From assembly GCA_029204225.1 (NCBI GenBank), contig MU832632.1, positions 1 through 64,000 on the forward strand: a DNA stretch of 64,000 nucleotides, in the 5' to 3' direction. The translations under genes were made by a program, and so were the position numbers. The notes below the pieces were generated by a model. That model was not told where the DNA came from and searched no databases. It saw nothing but the letters and a program-made list of their open reading frames with translations. The DNA is from Diphasiastrum complanatum (lineage: Eukaryota > Streptophyta > Lycopodiopsida > Lycopodiales > Lycopodiaceae). Below, piece after piece: positions 21,672-33,230 of this stretch; the first letter of the stretch is position 1; the number at the start of each line of letters is the position of its first letter.

Positions 21672-22623
21672 TGTTGGAAAGAGGTGTGTAAAAGATAGGT
21701 CGAATAGAATCGAATAAAAAGAATTTGTACGATAAGAAAGAAACTTATCGTGCGCAGCAGAATAAACTATCTTCCTCTTTCTCTATGGACGACTATGTCT
21801 ATCAATTTCAAACAAAACAATAGTGATAGAAATTACGTTCGATCTTATAGTAACTAACTTTGAAATCATTAGTACTACAGTGATTACGTAGCCAAACATT
21901 TAAGCATTGAATTATCAGACAAATAATTAGTCGTGAAGAATTACAGAAACGCATACATTTTGAGATGAAGCTGCACGCAATAAAAAGATAGTATTGATTC
22001 AGTATGAAAATGAAACATATATAAATGAGTACAACAAATTGTTGATCAAAGCTGCGTACTCTAAGCTATCTCTAAGCAACTAAATGTAAGTCTGAATTAG
22101 GTGCAACTACTGATAAGCAGTAAGTGCAATAGCAATCTCTAATCAACTCTGAGAAACTAAGCTAGAATGCTCAAGAGTGTTCAAGCTCATAGGCTTGAGA
22201 GAGAGAACACTAACTATTCAATGCTTAATAATTGATCTTCATGCTTCAATGCTTATTACCTAAGATGTAAGAATATGAACAACTATTTATACTAAGCAAT
22301 TAGGTCGTCAAATGCGTCATCTAGTTAGCTATGATGTGTTGGCATCCATCCAGTTAGGACTTCTCAAAAATTACTTTTTGATGAATTAATGCAAGTTGGT
22401 GGCATTGGTCGTAAACAGTATGTCTGCAGATTTGAACGTAAATTGTCACTCTATACATTTGAACATAAATTGTCACTTTGCAAAAATGAACGTAAACTGT
22501 TATGCGAAAAATACGAAGGTCTTTGCCAACATCATTTCCTTAACATTTGAGGCATCTGAAATTTTGCGAAAAAGCTAAAGTGAGAGAAAATCCCAAAAGA
22601 CGAAAATCTCGAAAACACCAACA
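21672..22623 (-). repeat. 5' LTR of minus-strand copia element
   Basis: 952 bp. On the minus strand it begins TGTTGGTGTT and ends CTTTCCAACA next to the PBS, giving a 6-bp terminal inverted repeat TGTTGG/CCAACA. A TATA-like TATTTATAC region exists near 22290. No partner LTR was found in the window. Confidence 0.75.
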
Positions 22624-23652
<1,029 letters not shown>

Positions 23653-24351
23653 TCATCTATATTTCTCTGATATTTGAGTTTTCATACAATAGTATAAAGC
23701 ATTCTACTACAAGTTATAGTCCTTTTATGCTTATGTATGGTTTTCAACCTAGATCTCATGTTAGTGTAGAGACTAAATCTATTAAGATCCAAAAGGTTGT
23801 GGATTTCCTACATGATATGCAAGAAATGGTGCAAGTGGCTAAGGATAGTATCCAAAGTGCTTAGGATAGAGCTAAGAACTATGCCGATCTTAAGAGATCT
23901 CCCAGAGATTTTATAGTTTATGACTGGGTATATTTTAGAATTCCAAAAGATTTTAAGATGTTTACATGGAAGCATTATAAATTGTCTACCAGATTTTGTG
24001 GACCGTTTATGATTGTAAGGAAGATTGGTTCTTTGCTTATGAATTAAATCTTCAAGGCAAATCTATTGCACACCCAGTATTTCATGTGAATCTGTAGTAA
24101 TATGAAGTTTACATGAAAGTGATATAGTTGGATTTGATGATGATTTATCTCACTTAGAAGATTTATAACTTAGTGTACCTTTGGAACCTGAGAAAGTGCT
24201 TAGAACCATAGATAAACAATTGAGAAATCATTCTATGTCTAAGTGCTTAATCTAGTGGAGGATGATGATTCGTGAAAGAGAGCTGATAACATAAAGAAGA
24301 ACTTCTCTAAGTTCTACTTTTGAGGATAGGAGTAGTTCAAAGGGGGAAGAA
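23653..24351 (+). pseudogene. Chromovirus integrase C-terminus with chromodomain remnant
   Basis: FEFSYNSIKHSTTSYSPFML, then YGFQPRSH, is the end of the gypsy integrase core. DWVYFRIPKDFK, KLSTRFCGPFMIV and HPVFHVNL are the GPF/Y module. EPEKVLRTIDKQLRNHSM, then SKCLI.W, matches the start of a plant chromovirus chromodomain, which guides insertion to marked chromatin. Stops and frame changes (at about 23862, 24046 and 24096) make it dead. A polypurine tract AAAGGGGGAAGA (24339-24350) ends the internal region. Confidence 0.85.
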
Positions 24352-24440
24352 TGTTATGTCCACGTCCTGCGTATGGGATTCAGCATAATCCTAGACTTGG
24401 ATACATGGTATTTTGAGATTATTAGTTACGCCACATTATT

Positions 24441-24445
24441 CCAGA
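24441..24445. repeat. Target-site duplication, left copy
   Basis: CCAGA; its partner is at 30021-30025. Two extra bases (AT) lie between it and the TGTG start of the LTR, and two (TT) on the right side. A 7-bp reading, TTCCAGA, is possible if only the left side has extra bases. Confidence 0.6.
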
Positions 24446-24447
24446 AT

Positions 24448-25094
24448 TGTGAAAATTGTCAACATTTCCTTGTCTAGTTTTAGGCCAAAATTGCTAAAAA
24501 TGGCACATAGTTTAGGATCTGACTTTTCACACGTGTGAAACAGGTCTAGATATTTTTAGTAAGTGTATTTTTTCAGTATGAAGAAGTGTCAAACTTCAAG
24601 ACCTTCGAAATGAGTCCATTTTCATGTATTTTGGACATATATGCCAATTTTACCTATATAGGGCATATTTTAGGTAAGGAGGGTCTAGAGAGAGGAGAGA
24701 GAGTCATCTCTCTCAGCTATATATAGCAGGTAGGCCGTGGAGAAACAGGTTGGAGCAGATCCATTGTATTCATTTGCTTAATGAGAGATTTTTCTATTGG
24801 GTTCTCCTTCCATTGTTGGCATTGTGTAGTGATTGAGTTCAAGCTTTGTGTGTATGATCTTAGGTGCTTTCCAAAAGTGGTAGGCTGATGTATTATGGAC
24901 TGTATAATGCTATTTTGGGCCGCACTTGATGTTTATGGAAGTTTCCATTTGTGATAAATGCTTTTTGATCAAGTTCTTTGCATTCTAGGTAGCATAGAAT
25001 GTGTTGCCAATTCCTAGCTTATGTAGTTTGGAGTGCAAGCATTCAAGCCAATGATCTTGGAGTTTAGATCCACTTAGGATCTGTATTTTTCACA
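24448..25094 (+). repeat. 5' LTR (647 bp)
   Basis: It contains a 16-bp perfect palindrome TTTCACACGTGTGAAA (24525-24540), a GA/CT-rich stretch (24690-24714) directly before a TATA box (24718-24725), and TG...CA ends. Same length as the right LTR and apparently the same sequence. Confidence 0.93.
24718..24725 (+). promoter_or_regulatory. LTR TATA box
   Basis: TATATATA inside the palindrome GCTATATATAGC. The start of transcription would be about 24750. The same box in the right LTR (29642-29649) could drive read-out into 30019 and beyond. Confidence 0.6.
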
Positions 25095-25109
25095 TGGTAT
25101 CAGAGCTGG
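25095..25109 (+). other. Primer binding site (tRNA-iMet)
   Basis: TGGTATCAGAGCTGG directly follows the LTR-end CACA with no spacer. The first 12 bases are the exact copia consensus. Confidence 0.95.
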
Positions 25110-26265
25110 TTGGCTTCTATTTACAGTAAGTATTCCATTTTTGGTGATATTTGGATGTTTGATCAAGTTCTAGCATGATTTTGCATTGCTTTGTTGATCA
25201 AATCTTACTAACCTTTGTTTTGTGAGTTGAACTTGTGGATCAAAAGCATATTTCAGGTCTATTGAAGATCAGAGGCTGAAAAGAAACTATTTTGGATCAG
25301 ATCATAACACCTAATCATTTGTGATTGTGAGGCTTGTGCATATTCAATACTAACAATGTTCTTTTCAATCCTATTGTTGACAATCTCCATTCTTGGATGA
25401 ACACTCTCCTTAAGTGGATGAAACTTCTCCTTAAGTGGATGACAAATGCTCTTTTGAGTGAGTTGTAATTCTCCTAAAGGCTGAGCAAAGCTCCCATTTG
25501 GATGAAAGATCCCCTTTTTGGGTGAACATATTGTAAGCTCCATTGTGAAGAGCATATTGTAAAGATTGTCATCAATTTTGGCATAATTTTTGGTGTACTT
25601 TGTTGAGCATGTAAGTAACTCTCCTTATGTAATTTGATTGGAGCATTTGCTGGAAGGTGTTAACCATTATGCAAGTGTGTTTTCAGGTTCTTAACAGGTT
25701 GAGGAACATTCTCATGTGAAGTGATCTTAGATCTACATCTAAACACCAAGATTTGACAAGATAGTGAAGCGAGTCTTGTGATTCACTAAGTGTGCTCATT
25801 CATTCACCTCTAAATCTTGTATTTATCACTTGCTGGAGTTTATAAACTTTTAGAAGTGTGGTTTACATGTGGTTTTACAGGTTGAATCAATATCTTAGTG
25901 TGTTGATCATATGTTGATCAAGTTTGTTCATTACTAGGTAATCTTGGCATCCTAGTTTTGGGTATTTTCTAAGAATGCAAGTAACTCTTCACACCATAAC
26001 TTGATTTGGTCACTTGCTGGAAAGTTTGAGAGCTTAAGCAAGAGTGTGTTCAGGTTGGTTTGATTTTGTAATCCATTCTTAGTGTGTGCAAAGTGTTGCA
26101 TGTGTTTCAATCTTCCTTTCTATGCTTGGAAACCATCTAGGTTCAAGATAGAAGTGTTTTAGGGTCCTAAATCTTCATAGATCTCTTTATCTATCATTTG
26201 TTGAGAGAAAAGTGAGTGCTAAGTGCTTTAGGACAAAACCTAAAAGTTGAAGAAACATTAGAATC
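25110..26265 (+). other. Leader of the non-autonomous element with two internal repeat sets
   Basis: 1.16 kb without a sense ORF. (1) At 25392-25545, about seven degenerate 20-24 bp units of the type AAGTGGATGAAACTTCTCCTT. (2) Three diverged blocks at 25644-25691, 25826-25885 and 26010-26059, each beginning (C)ACTTGCTGGA or ATTTGCTGGA and ending TTT(A)CAGGTT or TGTTCAGGTT, which look like 3' splice sites. A packaging or dimerisation signal would be expected in such a leader; that role is a guess. Confidence 0.6.
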
Positions 26266-29200
26266 ATGGCTTCCAATGGTGGGATCATGCTAGAGTCTAG
26301 TGAAAGGTTGAGTTCATCAAACTACTCTACTTGGAAAGTGAGGATGGAGTCCTTACTTGAGTTGAATGAACTCATGGACATAGTTGCAGAAATTGAAGAG
26401 AGACCTCTCACACTTCAAGAGCAACAAAGGTTTGATAAGAAGGCCAAAAGGGCTCTTCATATCATTAAAATGAATGTTACAAATGAACTTCTCAAGGAAG
26501 TTGGAAAGTGTCAAAGTGCAAGTGAGGCATGGAATGCCTTAAAGAAGCTCTTTGAATCAAAGTCCACATCTAGGGTATTGACCCTAAGGAGACAAATATT
26601 TTCTAGTAGGCAAAGAGAGGGTGAAAGTGCTCATGCATTTATCTTGAGAGTTAAGTCCCTAAGTGATGATTTAGCATGCATTGATGAGAACATAAAAGAT
26701 GGTGAAATAGTCCAAGTTATGTTGAATGGTTTGCTAAATGAACATGCTAACCTTGTGCAAAGTTTTGCCATTCAAAGAGTCTTGCCAAGTGTGGTTGACT
26801 TGCAAGAAATCTTATTGGCTGAAGAACATAGGTTGCAATCAAAGCTTGATGGTGCATCCTTGCAAGGTGGAGGTGAAGAGGCTTTCTTCACAAAAGGCAA
26901 ATTCAAGGGCAAAGGTAAAGGCAAAGGGAAATGGTCCAAAGGTGGTAACTTTGATCATGATGATCACTCTTCCTCTTCCTCTTCTACTAAGAACAATAAG
27001 TCAAAGTTCAAGTGCTTTTATTGTGGGATAAAAGGACATTTTGCAAATGAATGCCATAAGAAACAAAATGCTAGATCTAGGTTGAGATCTAATGTACTTC
27101 TTGGAGATGATAATTGTTGTGCTAACTTGGCAAGCTTTGGTGAATCTATGGTCAATTTTTTGGATCCATTGGATCTTGAAGATGCACTAGTGTTACCTAC
27201 TAGTCATATGGAGTCATGTGGAGCTAAATTAGCATCATGTTTGTACTCTTCTACTCATGGACTTCCAAGGCTTGTTGGTTCTTCAATGGTGCTAGATGGC
27301 AAGTGCAAAAATGGAAAAGGTAAGGAAGGAGCTAACTTCATCAATGGAGTTGATGAAGATTCTTCTTTGGAAGTGATTGTTGCTAATGACTTGTTTGTTC
27401 ATATGGAAAAATATGGAGATGCTAAGTGTCATTCTTTGCAAGAAGATGGTTGTTCTTCTAATTCTTTTCATATTGATGTATGTAATCATGTGGGAAAAGA
27501 TGATGGTGCTTTGAGCATGCTTGAAGGAAATGGTTCTTTTACATCTTTTTGTGATAAAGTCATTTGTGCAACAAGTGGTGTCACATTTCTTCATAAAAAG
27601 AGTAGATCAAAGGTTTCTATCATGAGACTTGGTGAGGGAGATCACAAGTCAAAAGGAAGAGAAGTATGTGAAGTGTTCAAAGTAGGATGTACTTTGAATG
27701 ATGTTTTTATGAACGATAGTGAGGAAGAATCATTATCATATGACTCATTACCTAAATCATTGAGTAGAAGTTCATGTTTGAAAAGAGAGAGTACTTCAAT
27801 CACTCTTATGTTGAAGGTACTAAGGATTCTTTTCTTGGCTTCTAATATTCAAGAGTCTTCTACTTCTTATGGTGCAACTATCAAGAGGGAGGTTTCTAAC
27901 TTTTGTGGTGCTAGCATTAAGAGGGAGTCTTGTGAAGGAAAGGGCAATGGAAGAGTGGTTCTTGGGAAGATCCAAAGCATGGATCTAACATCTCTTCATC
28001 AACTCAAAGCATTCTATGATTGTGGTAGATTGTTCATTCATGGTCAAGATGGCAAAAGGTTGGTTGAAGAAGACTACATGGAGCAACTCAAGTGGCAACT
28101 TCTTCAAGGCAAGGGAGATATCATTGGTGAGCTTATTGAGGTTTGTTATGAACTCAAGAGGGCTGTTTTGATTAGGTTTGATACTCATCTTCACCTACTC
28201 TACTTCATGTTAAATGGAAATGTTGGAATCTATCTTTTGGTTTATGATGGTGGCATTGTTTTCACTAACTATAGTGAAGGGTCAAATTTGAGCATTGATG
28301 AGATCTTGTGGGATCTTAATCATGTGTTTGAGAGGGAGTATCTTCAGAGTTTCAGATCTGAAGATGTTCACATATGCAAGATCTTTGATGTCTTATTGGA
28401 AGATCAAGAGGTTGATCTTGGATTGCTTCATCAACACCAAGAGACAAGTGGCAATTCGAAGCTAGTGAAAAGCATCAAAGAAGAGACAAATGGTCAAGGC
28501 ATTTTGGATCTGTTTTTACAGGTTCTTGAAGGTTCAAGTAAGGTCTTTGGAGCTGCAAGGAAGTGTCTTCTTACTCTACCTCACTTGCCTAATCTCATGT
28601 ATGAACATTGTTATGTCAATGTGTTGAAATTGTCAAATTTCAATAAAACTAGTTCCATAGTTTTGCATCCTTTGGATCTTGGAGATGGAATAGTTATCAT
28701 TGCTGGTTTGTATGATCAAGTACATGAATTCATTCAGATCTTGAAAGGTATTGAAGTGGTCAATATGTTTTCTTTTGAACAAAGTTCAAGATCTAGTATT
28801 CTAGTGTTGGCAAATTGGCAACTTGTTGACATTGTAGGATCAAGCGTTGTGTGCAAATCTTGTGGAGGTACTTCAAGTATTTCAAGTTCAGGTTTTGGTC
28901 ATTCAAATGGAGTAGGGAACACATCTTTTTGGCATTCATTCACTCAAAGGCTTTCATGGATTGAAGATCTACAAAGGCAAGGTGGTGATGGAAGTTCATT
29001 CATGGAGATACATGTTGCATTCACTATATGTATAGTGAAATGTGGAGGAGGCATGCAAACACTTGTTGATCACTTTCATTTACAACTTGTTTGCTGCTAT
29101 TTTACAGAGAAACCAGAGATGGATACATGGAGGAATTCATTAATTGAGATTCTATGTTCTTTTACATGTACCATTTTTATGATTCTATGTAAAATTGATG

Positions 29201-29358
29201 TAAGAAATAGTGAAGCATCCTATATGGACACTATTATCTATATCAATTATGTTGTGTCCTATTTTGTACATATTAGGATCCTTGAGAAGAGATCTATTCT
29301 GATGATGGAGATCATTCTTAAGTTGGAACAAAGTAGTGTTGTAAAACTAGCAAGTTAA
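26266..29358 (+). CDS. 1030-aa Gag-fusion protein, C-terminal 765 residues unrecognised
   Basis: ATG at 26266 opens 1030 codons without a stop, ending TAA before the polypurine tract. Residues 1-195 are a copia capsid of the UBN2 type (LSSSNYSTWKVRMESLLELN, SASEAWNALKKLFESKS). A Lys/Gly-rich linker (KGKFKGKGKGKGKWSKGG) lies at about 209-226. A CCHC zinc knuckle follows at 250-263 (C250, C253, H258, C263; CFYCGIKGHFANEC). Beyond about residue 265 I see no DTG/DSG protease, no HHCC or DDE integrase, no YVDD and no RNase H. That part alternates Ser-rich and Leu/Ile-rich stretches, contains a repeated motif (GATIKRE / GASIKRE at about 546 and 556), and ends with two hydrophobic stretches (about 965-982 and 992-1007). 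Its unbroken state among decayed neighbours argues for a recent, translated element. Possible origins: scrambled pol replaced by host sequence, an accessory protein, or an out-of-lineage ORF. Confidence 0.9.
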   Translation: MASNGGIMLESSERLSSSNYSTWKVRMESLLELNELMDIVAEIEERPLTLQEQQRFDKKAKRALHIIKMNVTNELLKEVGKCQSASEAWNALKKLFESKSTSRVLTLRRQIFSSRQREGESAHAFILRVKSLSDDLACIDENIKDGEIVQVMLNGLLNEHANLVQSFAIQRVLPSVVDLQEILLAEEHRLQSKLDGASLQGGGEEAFFTKGKFKGKGKGKGKWSKGGNFDHDDHSSSSSSTKNNKSKFKCFYCGIKGHFANECHKKQNARSRLRSNVLLGDDNCCANLASFGESMVNFLDPLDLEDALVLPTSHMESCGAKLASCLYSSTHGLPRLVGSSMVLDGKCKNGKGKEGANFINGVDEDSSLEVIVANDLFVHMEKYGDAKCHSLQEDGCSSNSFHIDVCNHVGKDDGALSMLEGNGSFTSFCDKVICATSGVTFLHKKSRSKVSIMRLGEGDHKSKGREVCEVFKVGCTLNDVFMNDSEEESLSYDSLPKSLSRSSCLKRESTSITLMLKVLRILFLASNIQESSTSYGATIKREVSNFCGASIKRESCEGKGNGRVVLGKIQSMDLTSLHQLKAFYDCGRLFIHGQDGKRLVEEDYMEQLKWQLLQGKGDIIGELIEVCYELKRAVLIRFDTHLHLLYFMLNGNVGIYLLVYDGGIVFTNYSEGSNLSIDEILWDLNHVFEREYLQSFRSEDVHICKIFDVLLEDQEVDLGLLHQHQETSGNSKLVKSIKEETNGQGILDLFLQVLEGSSKVFGAARKCLLTLPHLPNLMYEHCYVNVLKLSNFNKTSSIVLHPLDLGDGIVIIAGLYDQVHEFIQILKGIEVVNMFSFEQSSRSSILVLANWQLVDIVGSSVVCKSCGGTSSISSSGFGHSNGVGNTSFWHSFTQRLSWIEDLQRQGGDGSSFMEIHVAFTICIVKCGGGMQTLVDHFHLQLVCCYFTEKPEMDTWRNSLIEILCSFTCTIFMILCKIDVRNSEASYMDTIIYINYVVSYFVHIRILEKRSILMMEIILKLEQSSVVKLAS

Positions 29359-29360
29359 GT

Positions 29361-29371
29361 TGAAGAGGGAG
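29361..29371 (+). other. Polypurine tract
   Basis: TGAAGAGGGAG immediately precedes the TGTGAAAA start of the right LTR; it is the plus-strand DNA primer site. Confidence 0.85.
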
Positions 29372-30018
29372 TGTGAAAATTGTCAACATTTCCTTGTCTA
29401 GTTTTAGGCCAAAATTGCTAAAAATGGCACATAGTTTAGGATCTGACTTTTCACACGTGTGAAACAGGTCTAGATATTTTTAGTAAGTGTATTTTTTCAG
29501 TATGAAGAAGTGTCAAACTTCAAGACCTTCGAAATGAGTCCATTTTCATGTATTTTGGACATATATGCCAATTTTACCTATATAGGGCATATTTTAGGTA
29601 AGGAGGGTCTAGAGAGAGGAGAGAGAGTCATCTCTCTCAGCTATATATAGCAGGTAGGCCGTGGAGAAACAGGTTGGAGCAGATCCATTGTATTCATTTG
29701 CTTAATGAGAGATTTTTCTATTGGGTTCTCCTTCCATTGTTGGCATTGTGTAGTGATTGAGTTCAAGCTTTGTGTGTATGATCTTAGGTGCTTTCCAAAA
29801 GTGGTAGGCTGATGTATTATGGACTGTATAATGCTATTTTGGGCCGCACTTGATGTTTATGGAAGTTTCCATTTGTGATAAATGCTTTTTGATCAAGTTC
29901 TTTGCATTCTAGGTAGCATAGAATGTGTTGCCAATTCCTAGCTTATGTAGTTTGGAGTGCAAGCATTCAAGCCAATGATCTTGGAGTTTAGATCCACTTA
30001 GGATCTGTATTTTTCACA
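29372..30018 (+). repeat. 3' LTR (647 bp)
   Basis: Offset from the left LTR by exactly 4924 bases throughout, with no indel. Ends TTTTCACA, followed by TT and CCAGA. Confidence 0.93.
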
Positions 30019-30345
30019 TTCCAGACGAGGCCAGTTTTGTAATTAATAACCTTGTGAGGCCCAGACACACTAAGTGCAATTAGCACATAGATTTAGGACT
30101 GTTAATACATGTGTAGAGTATCAATAGCAATGAAAAGTGCGTTTGGGGAGTTTAGGCCTTGCATGGGCACGTGCACAGTGGGGTCTTGAGCCTATAAAGC
30201 TAGTGGAAACTCAGCCTACCACATCATAGTTTTGGTGATTCATTGCTTATCTCTCATTCTGCTTTTGCTTTGACTTCTAAGAAGGATCTTGAGGAGCTTT
30301 CCTTTACACTTGGTATAAAGAGTGATGACGATTTTTCCAAAAATC

Positions 30346-31198
30346 CGTATCTTTATTTAATTTTTTCATCACTTGTGAGAGGTGAGTGTTGAGATCAAAG
30401 ACTTGTAGGTTGGCATGTTGGCTTAGCTCTTTCTCAAGCTATCTATTGTTTACTTTGCCCTAGTCCATTTGCTTCATGAGAATATTGGCCATCTTGGCTT
30501 TATCTTAAAGTGACTCTTGCTTGGCTGGCCATGATTTGTCTTTCCTATAACCCTTTGTTTGTCAGAGTTGGAACTATTCATATCTAGTATGTATAGTGAC
30601 ATATCATTCTAGCTATGTTTTTCATGCAAATCTTTTTGCGTATTAGTTTTTCATGCTCTTGTGAATGTTAGGCCCTAGCCCCTACCTTACCTCCTTTACA
30701 TGATACATTTACTAGTCATTTCTAAACATATAATAAGGTGCAAGAAGAAATTATTATTATTATACAAGCTAAAAAATTCACAATAACTATCTATATAATA
30801 TATTGGTAGTATTTTTATGGTTGATATTTGCGTATTGGTTTGATGACAAATGCAATCATTAGTCACTTATATTTTGCTTTTTCAACTTTTGTACTTCACT
30901 TGGGTGAAAGCAAAGGCAATTTGAAAATCACATCAAACAAAAGATTAATATTTTGAAATGCACTTTAGAAAAAATCAAATGAATGCATGAAGCTAATGAT
31001 TGTCCATCCTTTTCACAATGTCTCTGAATATAAGATTACATTGCATCCGAATCTACATCCTATTAGAATCACATATACATAGCATTTCATAACAATTAAA
31101 CAATAAGTAAAATTAGTAATTGAATGTACAAATGTACCAAACCATCCTCTCCACCTCAATATCTAGTATTTCTCTAAGCTCTATCTTTATAATATACT

Positions 31199-31199
<1 letters not shown>
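30346..31199. other. AT-rich stretch; left member of a segmental duplication
   Basis: About 30655-31199 resembles 32625-33200 in order: CTAGCYCCTACCYTACCTCCTT, CTTTAATGG/TTTATGGTT, TACTTCACTTGGGTGAAAG, GAAAATCACATCAAA, GAATGCATGAAGCTAATG, and ACCAAACCATC. Both copies run into an AC repeat. No coding content. Confidence 0.6.

Positions 31200-31252
<53 letters not shown>
31200..31252. repeat. (AC)n microsatellite, 53 bp
   Basis: Pure AC dinucleotides followed by AGAGAG. Confidence 0.98.
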
Positions 31253-31256
<4 letters not shown>

Positions 31257-33230
31257 AGATGGGTTCCAAAAGAAGGAATTATAGAAAGAAGGTACTTTTG
31301 TTAGTGGAGACGAATATCTTAACGGTTTATTTTGATTCCATTGTATGTGGATTAGATCAAAGTTCATGACATGGTTCAAAAGCTTTTGTTCATTTTTCTT
31401 ACTTATACTGTATTTAGTTTTTGGCCACACCACCATAGTAGATGGCATGGCAAAATTATTCTAAAATATTTGAACTCATCCATTGAGTATAAATGTAGCA
31501 AGTCTTTTTGCCACAATGCTTCCTATGGTAGAGCAGGTAAAAAGAACTACCACATCTAAATTTAGGCCGATTTTTTTCTCACACTAGAAGAGCTCTTGAC
31601 ATGAAATTGTTTTTGCCACTATGGAGCTAGAACGATGGGCTCTAATGTGACCAATGTTTTGGCACATCATCTAGAGAACGTGGCGTGGCCAAAAAGTTAG
31701 CCACATATGAACTTGGCCCATCTTCAACTTTTTGGGAGTCGATTAAAATATTTTTAAGATGTATTTTTTTAATGGCACTTGCTAGGTGTTTCTATGTGAT
31801 TTGGCATGGTTCTCAGAATAAATTCTATATGTTTTTCTTGATTTTTTGCATCCATTATGAATAACTTTTGGAGTACTTTTGGAGTGAGGAATAGTGATAA
31901 ATATAGCATTTTAGAAAAAAAAAATTGTGGTTGTTTTCATTGGATGAAGTTCAATGGCCTTCCATAGTAAATTTGGTTGCAACATGATACGGAGCTTAAT
32001 GCATGTTGAAAGTTCTTTACAAGAGGTATGTGCGAAAAAAGACTCGTACACTAACAAAAGACTTTTAAAAAAAAGGACTAACAATGGCACACAACAGTTT
32101 TTTAGCCCGTTATAGTCTAGCCTATGTGGATGTGTACTGTCAAAATATTTAGTACGCACCAATGTTTTTCTTCACAATATTTACAAAGTGCCTAGCATGG
32201 GAATAGTATCGATGATATCATGGACATGTAAATGAGGAGGTTGAAGCACTTCCAAGGAGCAAAAGCGCTCAAGTTGCTAATCATGATAATTTAATTGAAT
32301 ATTGCATAAGTATATTATAGAGCAAATTCTTGGAAAAAGAATGATGTCCTCAATAATTTCTATTAATGAATCAATATAACATAGTGATAAAGGGCATGAT
32401 TAGGGTTTTCATATTGCCAACACACTCTAATCGTTGCCATAGTTAGAACTACTTGTACACTAGTAATTTTTATGAATTATCATTCTCTCATGTCCTACAA
32501 ATACATTCTTATATTTTTCTCTTGTATGTCCTCATTTGTGTGGTAAATTAGAGTTGAACCTATGACTTCATGGAGATGAGAGGAAGTTCTTATCATTGAG
32601 CTTGTATATTTCACATGTTGTTGTTATTGTTAAGCTCTAGCTCCTACCCTACCTCCTTCATAAGGTAGATTTTTGTAGATATTTAAAAGCTTACAATAAG
32701 ATACAACATTTAAAAAATTCTATAATCATCTATATGATATGTTGGCAACACTTTAATGGTTAAGTTGTATGTGTAGGTCTTGATGACAAATGTGATCATG
32801 AATAGCATTTGTTTTATCTTTTTTTAACTAGTACTTCACTTGGGTGAAAGTGATGTTAGCTTGAAAATCACATCAAATGGAGAATAAATTTATTTGAATC
32901 ACATCAAATAGAGTATGAATATTGTTGAATGCATATCAATCAAAATTGAATGAATGCATGAAGCTAATGGATCCTACTTTTTAAATTGTCTCTCAATTTA
33001 AGAATGCATTGCATCATTTAGCATCACTTCTACATATCCTATCACAACACTGAATAAGTAACTTAATGAACAACTTTACTAAATGAATGTTTGAATGTAC
33101 CAAACCATCTCCTTCCATATACTAATAGTTCTTTCTTTTTTAGTATCTCTTCCCCTCCCTCTATTACTCTAAGCTATGTATACATCTATATACATGTGTG
33201 TGTGTATGTACACACACACACACACACATA

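Larger units (their letters stand above)
24448..30018 (+). mobile_element. Young non-autonomous copia-like LTR element with single Gag-fusion ORF
   Basis: Two 647-bp LTRs (24448-25094 and 29372-30018) show no difference that I can find by eye. Both start TGTGAAAA and end TTTTCACA, an 8-bp terminal inverted repeat. A perfect iMet-type PBS follows the left LTR and a polypurine tract precedes the right. The only large frame is a 1030-codon ORF that begins as copia Gag. There is no protease, integrase, RT or RNase H, so mobility would need enzymes in trans. It sits inside a chromovirus LTR in the same orientation, with CCAGA on both sides. Confidence 0.92.
24352..30345 (+). repeat. Chromovirus 3' LTR, split by the 24448-30018 element
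   Basis: It starts TGTTATGTCCACGTCC after the polypurine tract, is interrupted at about 24445, and resumes at 30021 (CCAGACGAGGCC). The joined sequence is colinear with the sister relic at 10120-10430. The far end is uncertain; homology to the sister fades by about 30160, and a TATAAAG lies at 30193-30199. Confidence 0.65.

Noticed and set aside
28900-29358. Reading the hydrophobic C-terminus of the 1030-aa ORF as an envelope protein
   Set aside because: Only two short hydrophobic stretches, no signal peptide at an env start, no fusion or glycosylation pattern that I can defend. Kept as unknown.
30310-30325. PBS-like TGGTATAAAGAG after the chromovirus LTR
   Set aside because: Too many mismatches to a tRNA 3' end, and a 3' LTR should not be followed by a PBS.
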